Assembly (NCBI GenBank): GCA_037044905.1
Contig: JBAOKB010000094.1
Coordinates: 326,205 to 390,204 of the forward strand
From: Hortaea werneckii
Lineage: Eukaryota; Ascomycota; Dothideomycetes; Mycosphaerellales; Teratosphaeriaceae
Length of the DNA: 64,000 nt
Direction: 5' to 3'
Shown: piece by piece, positions 31,389 to 40,671 of the stretch
How the letters are laid out: every line of letters starts with the position of its first letter
How positions within the stretch are numbered: the first letter of the stretch is position 1
Made by a program: the position numbers and the translations under genes
Notes under the pieces: model-generated
Seen by the model: only the letters and a program-made list of their open reading frames with translations
What the model was told of the DNA's origin: nothing
Databases searched by the model: none

Positions 31389-32023
31389 ATGCAGAACGGG
31401 CTCCCCGCCGGTTGGCGCGTAAGCAATAGCGGCGGAAGCTGGCAAGCTGCTGCCGCTCCTGATCGTGACGATGAGGATGCTGCCGAGATTGGAGCGGAGG
31501 AGGGACTGGAGCCGGAGGACTTGAGACCAGATTCTCCTGGCTGGGAGGACGTTGAGGAGGAAAATGAGGAGTTGCAGGTGAAGTCTTTGCTGGATGAGCA
31601 GGTTTTCCCATCCGTGAGGGCTATGATCGAGCATTGCAAGGCTCAGCATGGGTTCGATTTGGATTCGATACGAAAGACAAATGGTATAGTCATTCCCTCC
31701 GCAGTCTAATGAATGACTTTCATTCCGCTTCTATTCTTGCTAACCAGGAAAATTATCCAGTCCTCGATTTCTACTCCACGCTCCGTCTGATCAACTACAT
31801 CCGATCCGAGGTCGCCTCAGGCAACACGAAACCGGATTGCTCCTCCCCTCAGGCCTGGATGGACGACAAGTACATGCAGCCTGTGCTCGAAGACGATGCG
31901 CTGCTCTACAGTATTGACGACCTTGCGGATCCTAATGACCCTGAGGACCCCCTTATCGAACCTCCGGAGCCAGAGCAGCCGACTGAAGGCCAGAAGACGC
32001 TCGTTCAGCGCGCGCTGTCATAG
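31389..32023 (+). CDS. PRMT3 N-terminal (substrate-binding) region only; catalytic domain absent
   Basis: 185 aa in two exons: 31389-31683 and 31761-32023; intron 31684-31760 with acceptor TTATCCAG. The splice gives ...DLDSIRKTN-VLDFYSTLRLINYIRSE. Everything matches the N-terminal part of protein arginine methyltransferase 3: an acidic head (SPGWEDVEEENEE), a degenerate C2H2-like block (VFPSVRAMIEHCKAQHGF; the first Cys pair is missing, which I recall as common in fungal versions), the LDFYSTLRLINYIR helix, and YMQPVLEDDALLYSIDDL. PRMT3 then normally continues with ~300 residues of SAM-dependent methyltransferase. Here the frame stops 45 residues after that motif at 32023, and I find no methyltransferase motif in the next kilobases on either strand. 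Known role of the family: binding and methylation of ribosomal protein uS5 (Rps2). Whether the short form is functional is unknown. Confidence 0.8.
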
Positions 32024-33377
32024 TTTCGGTCGCCATCGCGTCTTTCGTTTTTTCTCCCAGACGTGCTAGGACTTTCGGCGTTGCGCTGCGAGGACTGATA
32101 TACCTTGCCCCTCACCCTCGCCTTGCATTCATGCCAAGTGCCCAGGATCGCATTGCGCCCCAGCATTGCCTTGTCTCCTCATACCAAGCTTGGGCATAAT
32201 GGGTCACATGGTCATCCAGCAAGCCCTTGCCCTATGACGTTCCTCCCTCTACCACCCGCCTACAAATGGGCGTGACTTACCGGCGACCAAACAACTTCCA
32301 TGTCGATCTGGAAGGCTTGGTTCCAACCCAGCAAAGTTCATCACGAGATAGATGTATGAATTCGAAATGATGTCAATGAATCCTCTTTTCTTTCAATTTT
32401 CTCTTTTCCTTTTCTCTTTCTTCTCTTTCTCCCAAAAGAAAAATGAGAAGACAAAAAAAAAAAAAAAAAAAAAAAGCTCGTCTCGTTCGTGTGTCAAGTC
32501 GATATGTAGCAGCTCGCTACAAAGCGTCTTCTCTTCCATTCTTTCTATTCCCTCAACCCCGATCCCAGTCGAGAAAAGAAAGCAAGGGGCGGGGAAAGAA
32601 AGGCAAGACACTGAAAGGGAGGTGAAAGAAGAAAAAAAAAAAAATCCTCTCGATGGCAAAATTTGAATTCATCTCATTCGTCGCTCTTCTATCTGGTATC
32701 ATGATCTAAGCGTAAGAAAAGAAAACGAAAAGGGGAAAAAGTCGGGCACGGAAAAAAAAAAAAAAAATTGCATTTCCTTCCCTCGGCTCTCTCTCTCCCA
32801 TAACCCCTTTTTTTTCTTCTTTCAAAGAACCCATTCTCCTCTGAGCTGCGCCGTGTGGACCTTCAGCAATACAATCTGCCCAAACTTCTAACCCTCCATC
32901 CGCACTTTTGTCGCTGATAGTTCGGGCCGGAATATGCTAAATGTCTTTCCCCCCTCTGGCCCCGCTTTCCAGACGCTCTTGCCATGGGTATAACGTTGCT
33001 TAATGTCTCCGATCTGCTTGATGTTCGGCTCCATATCTTTTTTCATCCATCGAGCAAGAGACAGCTTAGATTCCTCTCTCATCCGTCCGCCTTTCTTTGC
33101 TGATCTCCATCTACTTGGGCTGAGAAATTTCTCTGCTCCGGGTGGGTGCAAAACCTCCTTCTCCGTTCTCTTGCCCCCCTGCTCTCCTCGTGCGTAATCG
33201 TGTCTCTTCTCTCCGTCCTCTTCATGACTGCGTTGAAATAGACGATTCTCACAATAGATTCCACGCTTGTCGAAGTCTCACTCGGTTTTTGTTGGCCCCG
33301 GAAGGAAGTCAGAAGAAAGAATGAAAACAACCCTCCAGTACACAAAACGTCCCCTCCCTTCTTGAGTTTCCGGGATA
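32024..33377. other. Homopolymer- and polypyrimidine-rich intergenic region
   Basis: 1.35 kb of T/C-rich and A-rich tracts with at least three long A runs (A23 at 32453-32475, A13 at 32632-32644, A16 at 32752-32767) and many TTTCTC-type pyrimidine stretches. No coding sequence seen. It lies exactly where the missing PRMT3 catalytic exons would be expected. Confidence 0.75.
32453..32475. repeat. Poly-A tract (23 A)
   Basis: Uninterrupted A23, flanked upstream by a pyrimidine-rich strand and downstream by two shorter A runs (32632-32644, 32752-32767). Could be a remnant of a retroposed poly-A tail or simple slippage. Confidence 0.9.
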
Positions 33378-34120
33378 TCAATCTTCCCAGCTCTTCTCCA
33401 CCGTCTCCCGTACCCGCTTGGTATATTCTTTCCGGTTGTCTTTGTAGAGGTTACTCGCTTCCACGTTGGCAGGGCTGGAGGTATTGGGGTCGTTGAGGAG
33501 ACTGTTAAAAAGACCTCGTGATTAGCACTTGACGTTTTTCGCTTCCGCATCATGTCTTCTGCGCTCTTTTTTCTACTTCCACCTCATGTTTCATGAGCCA
33601 CGTATATCTTCCTTCTAAAGGACTCCCAGTCTGCTATGTCGTATTCTTCTTTCTCCCTTCACCCCCGTCCAACAACCTATCTCAAAAGAGCGATAAGAGG
33701 AAGAGAAATAGACATACCTCTGCACACTCGTCAAGATCGCCGCGACATCATACGTAGGACTCCACCTATTCTGCAGGATATCCAGACATAACTCTCCGCT
33801 GCCATACACATTCGGGTGGAACATCTGCGAGATGAACTTGACTCCCGGCGGTTTATTGGGGTAGGCTTCCTCGAAATGCATGACGAGACGGAAGGTGCCG
33901 TCTTCGAAGGGGGTGTCTGAGGGGCCGATGATGACTGCGTTCCTGTTTGGGAAGAGAGAGGAGAGGTTAGAAGGGAAACGTTGTGGTGGGTGGATGGGGT
34001 GTTGTTTACGTACCACGTCATGACATTGTCGGCAATGGGACTTGCGCTTACGCCGGCGGGGGGGTCGGTCTGCATGCGCTTGAAGTCGCGCATCAGGCGT
34101 CTTCTCGCGGCTGTCGACAT
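33378..34120 (-). CDS. RAD6: Ubiquitin-conjugating enzyme E2 Rad6/Ubc2
   Basis: 151 aa in three exons (34120-34014, 33942-33718, 33501-33378). The introns 34013-33943 and 33717-33502 restore the exact family sequence: MSTAARRRLMRDFKRMQTDP, MTWNAVIIGPSDTPFEDGTF, MHFEEAYPNKPPGVKF, HPNVYGSGELCLDILQNRWS with catalytic Cys88, SLLNDPNTSSPANVEAS and the end RETVEKSWED. The length equals that of fission-yeast Rhp6 and lacks the acidic tail of budding-yeast Rad6. Established role: with Rad18 it monoubiquitinates PCNA in post-replication repair, with Bre1 it monoubiquitinates histone H2B, and with Ubr1 it serves the N-degron pathway. Intact and strongly conserved. Confidence 0.96.
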
Positions 34121-34616
34121 GGCGGCGGGAGTGGTGGTGGTGGTGGTTGTGGTGGTGGTGAAGGAGGTGGCGGAGGTGGTAGATCGCGTATGACGCCTCG
34201 GACTACCTCAGATATGTAGTAGTGTGAGCTGAGATCGTGAGCGGCGAAGTGGAAGGTGTGAGTGGGTAGTGTAGGTGGGCTCGGTGGGGCGGCGGGCGGC
34301 GGTGGCGCTTCGGACTTTAGCGGAGAATTAGTTGGTCGTGAGGCAGAGAGATGTCGACTGGGATGGTGCGCACGTGATCGTGTGTCGTAGTGTTCGTGTT
34401 TGAATTGTTGTAGTGGGGAGAAAGGAACTTGACACCACTTTGGAAGTGCAGAGAAGTGGTAAGTCATCCTCAGCGCGCGCCTGCGCCTGCTTGCCCGGGA
34501 TCGGCTCCGCTTTGAGATCGGGCCTCGTGACTGTGTAGCGGATTTACATGTGAATTTATATGTCAGGGACATCAGGTCCTAGGAGACGCAAACAACTTAG
34601 GAGGTATCATATACTG
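34121..34616. other. RAD6 upstream region with GGT-type triplet repeat
   Basis: The first ~60 bases upstream of the RAD6 ATG (about 34125-34185) are an imperfect run of gtggtg/ggt triplets, i.e. CAC/ACC repeats on the coding strand, in the 5' leader. The rest shows no feature beyond the promoter. Confidence 0.55.
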
Positions 34617-35891
34617 CTACGCAATGCCTTGATTCACTCCTAGTCCCCATAAACACGCTCCCAGCTCAATCCCGCACAAGATCGGGATAGTCAGATTATC
34701 ATCCAGGCCCAATATATCAATCGCTTCGCTCACACTGGCCGCAAGCCCCGAAAGCAAACTCAACACAGCCAACGCAATCGGTCCCTCTATCGTGCCCTGC
34801 GAAGCTGACAGTCCCAAAAGCTCGCGCGCTCGCGGGGGCACCGTCAACGTGCCCTCAAACGCAAACGCATTCGCCCCACTATTCATCCCGCTCCCCCTTC
34901 CCATAGGCGCAATGAACCCCCAGAACATAACCGCAGTCGCCACACCCACCGCGAACGCCGCCAGACTCCCCGCCAAACTCTTCCCTTTCCGCACCCGCGG
35001 CGTGTACCGCCCTAACCACCTCCCCACCGTCGACGCCGCCGTATCGCACCAGCTGAGCAACAACACGCTCATAACCGCCACGTCTTTCCGACAGAACCGC
35101 ATCGTCACCCAGAGTCCCGCCAGATAGCTAATCACGCCGTTATACCGATCATGCGCCTCGCTCTCGCGCATAAACGCCCCGACGACCCGGATATACGCAC
35201 GATTGAACGCCGGCCAGCGGAAGCGCAGGACGTCGAGCGTGAAGATCGGGAGCAGGGCGCGCAGCAGGATAGGATGGATCTCCGTCGGTTGCCAGCCCGT
35301 GTAGTACAGGTACAGCGTCAGGAAGCCGATCGAGACGTGCAGGATCTTGCGCGGCACTTCGTGTTTGTGCACGAAGGCGCGCCATTCGCGGTGGATTGGG
35401 ATTAGGCCTAGGGGGCTCGGCGAGCGGGAGAGGTTGCGCCAGTAGGAGGAGCCGTAGCCTTGTGGGTAGGCGGAGGCGGGGCTTAGGAAGCCGTTCGGGG
35501 CGGGCTGGTCGCCGTTCGGTGGGCGTTGGATGTCGCTGGGTTTCTTTCGTCGCTGGGCCATGCTGGCTCCGCCGGCGGAGGCTGATGGCATGTTGGTTTT
35601 GGCTTGCGTGGTGACGCCCGCTGCTTCGCCCCTGCTGCTGCTTCCCACCCCTCCGTTCATGATCTCTCTCGTGCTTTTGCGGAGGATTTTAGGACTGCGG
35701 CTGCGTGGTCGTGCGCGTGCTAGGTCGGCATCTTCTTCCAGCTGGTCGGCTTCTTCGATCGGTTCTACCGCGCCGGCAGAGGACATGCGGTTGCCGGCTT
35801 TGCTGAAGTAGTTATCTTTCTGGCCCTGCTCTGACGGCGTCGGCGAGGGTGATATCACCCGTGGCATCTCAGGGACTTGGCGGTTCGACAT
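34617..35891 (-). CDS. DGK1: CTP-dependent diacylglycerol kinase (Dgk1 type)
   Basis: Single-exon 424-aa integral membrane protein. The first ~165 residues are a disordered, Ser/Arg-rich cytosolic head. The enzyme part begins at about 170: KHEVPRKILHVSIGFLTLYL, YYTGWQPTEIHPILLRALL, TLDVLRFRWPAFNRAYI, ISYLAGLWVTMRFCRKDVAV, LLSWCDTAASTVGRWLG, then TPRVRKGKSLAGSLAAFAVG. These blocks are those of the Dgk1/dolichol-kinase/CDP-diglyceride synthase-like family. Dgk1 uses CTP to phosphorylate diacylglycerol at the ER/nuclear envelope, opposing the phosphatidate phosphatase Pah1 and controlling membrane versus storage lipid. A dolichol kinase would be longer, so Dgk1 is preferred. It ends just upstream of RAD6 and is divergent from HIS5. 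Confidence 0.85.
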   Translation of the reverse strand: MSNRQVPEMPRVISPSPTPSEQGQKDNYFSKAGNRMSSAGAVEPIEEADQLEEDADLARARPRSRSPKILRKSTREIMNGGVGSSSRGEAAGVTTQAKTNMPSASAGGASMAQRRKKPSDIQRPPNGDQPAPNGFLSPASAYPQGYGSSYWRNLSRSPSPLGLIPIHREWRAFVHKHEVPRKILHVSIGFLTLYLYYTGWQPTEIHPILLRALLPIFTLDVLRFRWPAFNRAYIRVVGAFMRESEAHDRYNGVISYLAGLWVTMRFCRKDVAVMSVLLLSWCDTAASTVGRWLGRYTPRVRKGKSLAGSLAAFAVGVATAVMFWGFIAPMGRGSGMNSGANAFAFEGTLTVPPRARELLGLSASQGTIEGPIALAVLSLLSGLAASVSEAIDILGLDDNLTIPILCGIELGACLWGLGVNQGIA

Positions 35892-36524
35892 GTTTCCGAT
35901 GAGGCGGGTGGGTCGCGTGGGTAAGAGCTAGGCTGGTAGTTGGCGGATGGCGGCGGAAGTTAATGCGGTTCGGATGGTGGTAGGGATAGGGATGTAAAAG
36001 AAGGGCGTAGTGAGTCGCATATAGAGATGTATAAGTTGAAATAGATTGGGAGAGTATGGTATGTCTGCGCAGGATGGGTCGGCGTATGTGGTCAAGAGTT
36101 GGAACCGGTTCAGTCGCCGCGACACGTCGATGACATAGTTACGGTTGTGCGATGATGCAGTGCGTGTTGGTCGTCTGTTCTTGACGTATAGGCACGTGGT
36201 TGTGTACGGATTCCAATCATGGAGTGAGAATATACTATTTACGGCCGCAACAACGTGAAAACCACTCCGTACGAGCGCACCAATATATGTGTATGGCTGC
36301 AGGACAAGCTGGAGGACAGATCGCAATCATCACATGCGTCTCAGCCGCGAATCCTGTGATTTCCACTCTCGCCGGCCCGATCCCATCGCGCGAACTCAAT
36401 AAGGGTTTCCATCTTGATTACATCACCCGGATCGCTTGGAAAATCCTCGACCCAGTCATTGGTCAGAGGTCAGATGAACTGAACTTCACTACACTTCGCG
36501 GCATTCATCTCATCTCTCGCCACA
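35892..36524. other. Divergent promoter between DGK1 and HIS5
   Basis: 633 bases shared by two outward-facing genes. I looked for a Gcn4/CpcA-type TGACTCA upstream of HIS5 and did not see a perfect one. Confidence 0.5.
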
Positions 36525-37805
36525 ATGCCTTTCGATCTGAAGACGTGCGCGAGGCCAAATATCCTGGCTTTGGAACCGTATAGATGTGCACGAGATGACT
36601 ACAAAGATGACGGCACCAATGTACTATTGGATGCCAACGAGAACGCCTATGGACCGGGTCTGGCGCTGAGTTCCGATGGCAAATTAGCCAATGCCGACCC
36701 TCAATCAGACGTGGAAGTCGACCTGCTGGGCCTCAATCGATACCCAGACCCTCACCAAGTGCCTCTCAAACAGCTCCTCTGCAACCTGCGCAACACCAAA
36801 ACCCACACCCAGAAGACCCTGACCCCGGACAACCTTTTCGTCGGCGTCGGCAGTGACGAAGCCATCGACGCCCTCCTCCGCGCCTTCTGCACCCCCGGCA
36901 AAGACAAGATCCTGACCTGCCCTCCAACCTACGGCATGTACTCCGTCTCAGCTCAAACCAACGACATCCAAGTAGTCAAAGTGCCCCTGGACGCAACCAA
37001 CTCCTTCCAACCAGTCCCGGACCAAATCGCCGCCACCCTCTCCGCCGACCCGCACATCAAACTCGTCTACCTCTGCTCCCCCGGCAACCCGACCGCGAAC
37101 CTGATCCACAAGGACGTGATCCAACAAGTCCTCTCGCACCCGACCTGGAACGGCGTCGTCGTGCTAGACGAAGCCTACATCGACTTCGCGCCCGAGAACT
37201 CCTCCCTCGCCGAATGGGTACTCGAACACCCGAACCTAGTCGTCATGCAAACCCTCTCCAAAGCCTTCGGGCTCGCGGGCATCCGACTGGGCGCAGCCTT
37301 CACTTCCCCAGAAATCGCCCGGCTCCTAAACTCCCTCAAAGCCCCCTACAACATCTCGAACCCGACCTCGCAGATCGCGACGCAGGCGCTGCTGCCCCGG
37401 AATCTGGCCGTCATGCACCAGAACCGCGAGCGGATAATCGCGCAGCGCGAGCGGATGGTCGCCGAGATGCCGGCTATCCCCGGCGTAGGCCGCTTCCTGG
37501 GCGGGATGGAAAGCAATTTCCTGCTGGTGGAGATGTGCGATGCGCAGGGCGCGCCGAGCAACGAGGTCGCGCTGCAGGTGTACGAGCGGTTGGCGGAGAC
37601 GCGAGGCGTGGTGGTGCGGTTTCGGGGCAAGGAGACGGGGTGTTTTGGGTGTCTGCGGATTACGGTGGGCACGGAGCAGGAGGTGAGTAGATTTTTGGTG
37701 GAGTTGAGGGGGGTGTTGGAGGAGATCCATCAGGGGAAGGTCAGTAGGCCGAGTGAGCGTGTGGAGCGGAAGAAGGAGGGGCGGGCGAATGGGGTTATTG
37801 CTTAG
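36525..37805 (+). CDS. HIS5: Histidinol-phosphate aminotransferase
   Basis: Single-exon 426-aa cytosolic PLP enzyme of histidine biosynthesis; it converts imidazole-acetol phosphate plus glutamate to histidinol phosphate. Start ATG at 36525 (MPFDLKTCARPNILALEPYR). Family motifs in order: LLDANENAYGP, LNRYPDPHQVPLKQLL, LFVGVGSDEAIDALLRAFC, CPPTYGMYSVSAQT, LCSPGNPTANLI, VVVLDEAYIDFAPENSS, the PLP-lysine segment MQTLSKAFGLAGIRLGAAF (Lys near residue 246) and the C-terminal VVVRFRGKETGCFGCLRITVG. Full length and intact, with a short Lys/Arg-rich C-terminal extension. The codon third positions are markedly GC-rich, as in the other core genes here. Confidence 0.95.
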   Translation: MPFDLKTCARPNILALEPYRCARDDYKDDGTNVLLDANENAYGPGLALSSDGKLANADPQSDVEVDLLGLNRYPDPHQVPLKQLLCNLRNTKTHTQKTLTPDNLFVGVGSDEAIDALLRAFCTPGKDKILTCPPTYGMYSVSAQTNDIQVVKVPLDATNSFQPVPDQIAATLSADPHIKLVYLCSPGNPTANLIHKDVIQQVLSHPTWNGVVVLDEAYIDFAPENSSLAEWVLEHPNLVVMQTLSKAFGLAGIRLGAAFTSPEIARLLNSLKAPYNISNPTSQIATQALLPRNLAVMHQNRERIIAQRERMVAEMPAIPGVGRFLGGMESNFLLVEMCDAQGAPSNEVALQVYERLAETRGVVVRFRGKETGCFGCLRITVGTEQEVSRFLVELRGVLEEIHQGKVSRPSERVERKKEGRANGVIA

Positions 37806-38214
37806 GTGGGTGGTATGCCTTTGTTTGGCTTATTCTCTTGGTTTTGGAAATGTGGTCAGAACGGAGATGATAGATGTAGATTATTCACTTAGAAGTTTTG
37901 CACCATGAGTAGATTCTTTCTTACTGTGCTTTGACGGAGAGTGAGTATTTTTAATGTTTTTTTGTGGTTTTTCAGACTTCTTCACAGCTGCTTTCTGCTA
38001 CGGTAGTAGCCATGTTCAGAATCTCTTCTTGAAAAATGGCACGGTATCGTTGAACCAGGACTGAACAGCGAGATTCATTCAATTCCAAAGTCAACTGCCC
38101 ATTTGCAAAAGCTGAACCCGCACAGCGCCATCAGATGCGCGAATCAGTCGACATTCTGCATATCCCCCGCACGCATTCTTCGTTCAAGAAAACCGGTCCC
38201 ATCCTTGGTCAACC
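37806..38214. other. Convergent intergenic, no feature seen
   Basis: About 400 bases of 3' flanking sequence of HIS5 and the secreted-protein gene. T-rich around 37930-37970. Confidence 0.5.
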
Positions 38215-39006
38215 CTAGATCAACCCGAGAACCGAAGAACACTCGAATTGAGCGCTATTGTAGGGAGGATACTTAGTAGGGTCATTGCTAAGGCAAGTTC
38301 CGCTGTTATTGATGTTGAAGCCATCCTGAGTCCCCGTGCAGTCCGCTTCGGTAAAGAAAGTGACCCGACAATCGGAAGCGGTGGCATTGGTGCCGTCAAT
38401 TCCATCTACTGTGAAAAAGACGCTGTTGCTGTCAGGTACTGCCAGCGGGACACATTCAGATTGTGTGTAGCGGTATCCATCGTCCAGGGTAGCGATTGCC
38501 GGTGTGTTGATCTTGATGGAGTTGGGAGTGACCGTGTAGTTTGTCGAAGGACAGGTGCATTCCTCGCCAATGCCGAGAAAGCCTCCGCTACAGACTGGTT
38601 CGGGAGTGGTGACAGAGGTGCTGCAGTTTTGGTTTTGGAAGGAGAAGATGTTGAGGTATGGGACTTGGGTGGCACAGGTGGCGTTCTGGGTGACTGTCTT
38701 TGTCGCCGTAGTGACTGAGGCAGACGCAGTAATGGTGACAGACGAAGTCACAGTAATCGGTGTCGGGATCGGAACGAAGCTCGAACAAATGGTTGATAGA
38801 CGCGAGGTCTTGGTGCAGTCGGCGGGACAGTATCGGTTCCCTGCGCTGCATTGCTGAGGGCGAGCGGGATAGGGCGAGCAGTTTTGGCTGAAGCTTTTAG
38901 CTACCAGAGCTGCTCCAGTAAGGGTCATGAATAGCTTTCAATGTAGTCAGTTTTCACTGCGTGCGTTTGGAGATCAACTTGGTTCAGATCTTACCTTGGT
39001 CATCAT
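38215..39006 (-). CDS. Secreted Cys-rich protein, unknown function
   Basis: 243 aa in two exons. A tiny 12-nt first exon (39006-38995, MMTK) is joined by an intron (donor GTAAGA at 38994, acceptor GAAAG ending 38935) to exon 2 at 38934-38215. The join creates a clean signal peptide MMTKLFMTLTGAALVAKSF with cleavage near FSQ/NC. The mature protein has about 15 cysteines: a dense N-terminal group (CSPYPARPQQC, YCPADC, ICSS), then a Ser/Thr/Val-rich spacer (TVTSSVTITASASVTTATKT, likely O-glycosylated), then a second Cys-containing domain with N-glycosylation sequons. No GPI signal or catalytic motif is obvious. Could be a wall protein or a candidate effector; the sequence does not decide. Confidence 0.75.
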
Positions 39007-40671
39007 GGAAGGGGTAAAATTCAAAACTCCAGAATCTATATGATGGACCTCGCATCGAAGACTGTGTGTCTTGATGAGAGCGTTTTTATATGTGAGGAGT
39101 CTTCCCACCATCTTGCTACACGAGACGTCTAATGCCCTCTGGAAAGGAGATAACCTAGTCCTGAAATGAACTTTTGCGTTCTCCTTTTCAAGCAACAGCT
39201 AATGCTGCCGGATTGTTCACCGCATTCCTTCTGTTCAGACTAACGGCATTTGGCTACTGCAACTGGACGGTGGTGGCGCCGGTAGCACGAGCGATACGCC
39301 AAAAGCTGGTGGTGTGTCCATTGCGGCAGTCGAGGACAGTCGAGCAGTTGGAACAAAGAGGATAGATGGTCTACAGGCTTCCTAATTGCACGCCAGCTAG
39401 CAGCAGGCGAAAGAAGATCAAGCCATCATGATCACATGAGGCTTCCTTGGATGCAGGCCGAACTACTCCGGATACCACCTGATGTTGCCCGATTCCAAAG
39501 GAAATGCTGTCATAAAGCTGAAAGGGAAAAAGTCCTAATCAGAACGAACACGGAGCTCTTTCCACGATATCAGATGTAGATATGCCCTGGTGTTTACGAG
39601 ATAGCAGTGTCGCTTTTGGTACGTTGGTTCACAGTAAGAGAGATTCTCAAGACCGATGCGAGAGCTTGACAAACGACTGGCAAGCCTCTCAATGCCTGGA
39701 AAGATAATTGGATTCACAAAATTTCGGATGTGGAAGTCATGCAGACCTATGAAGCCTTCAGAATCCCGCGTCGTAGTCCTGTGTAGCCTTCAATCGAATG
39801 GCTTCCGGAAGTGTAGTACAAACGATGAAGTTAGTGCCAATCTTGAAATATGAACCCTGACCAGAAGCTTCTATCATGTGTTGAGCTTTTGGGATAGCTT
39901 GAACGCTGTAGTGCGAGCCGGTGCTTCGAAGGCTGGATAATGCAGCTCGTGCAAACCCACATGATGCGTTGCATTTCTATGGCCTTGTATGCATGCCTCT
40001 GAGACTCTCCCAGCTAATATCGAAGTGTCGAAGTGGCCTTTCCAGCGCCGGGAGTCTCTGCCAGTCGTTGGATCCAGCAGCACTTCATTGACAACCTACC
40101 TTAACTTCTCATCATGAAAACTTGCCATTAATGACCGAGCAGTATGAAGTCATTTTTCAAGAAACCGTAGGAGTTCTAGACATCTCATCACTTCGCAAAA
40201 GAGTTCGGCATTTAAGCAAATTGGCACACATGAGACGAGGGTGCCTTGGAAGTCCTGGTTATCGAGTAAGCTTGGCTCATTTGGGCGTTTATGGTAATCA
40301 TTGAAAGTCAGAGAATGAACATGGGAGTTCGAGGACGAGATCCGATCCATGGAGTAAGTATCATTGGAAAAGTGAGGTGGGACATGCGTGAAGTAGGGAA
40401 AGTCGTCGTCTCGGGGTAAGATTGGCCGAACGACCAGTTCGGAAGAAGTTGCCCAGACGCTCCCAAACCAGTAAGAAGTCACGACACTAAGTTACTTGCC
40501 AGTATATCCTCGTCGTCACAAATCTCAAAAAAATCAATGAACCAAGACCCAAGAGAAAGCTGTCCCTAAGACCAAAGTAGAAGATACCGCCATGCCCATC
40601 ACAAAACCCACCCTCGTCCAACCCAGGCCGACATCTCAACCCCATCCCAACCCCTCTTCCTTGCACCCACC
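39007..40671. other. Long gene-free stretch (1.66 kb)
   Basis: Promoter of the secreted gene at the left and of the Dabb-GFA gene at the right. The middle holds no recognisable gene; open frames are short and on conflicting strands. No repeat noticed. Confidence 0.45.
39083..39091 (-). promoter_or_regulatory. TATA-like box of the secreted Cys-rich gene
   Basis: The minus strand reads ATATAAAAA about 77 bases upstream of the ATG at 39006, a reasonable TATA element for an inducible fungal gene. Position and match are seen; function is inferred. Confidence 0.35.

Noticed and set aside
33278..33377. Extension of RAD6 beyond ...SWED to a stop at 33278
   Set aside because: That extension is in a different frame; the true RAD6 frame ends with TGA at 33380-33378, the usual family end.
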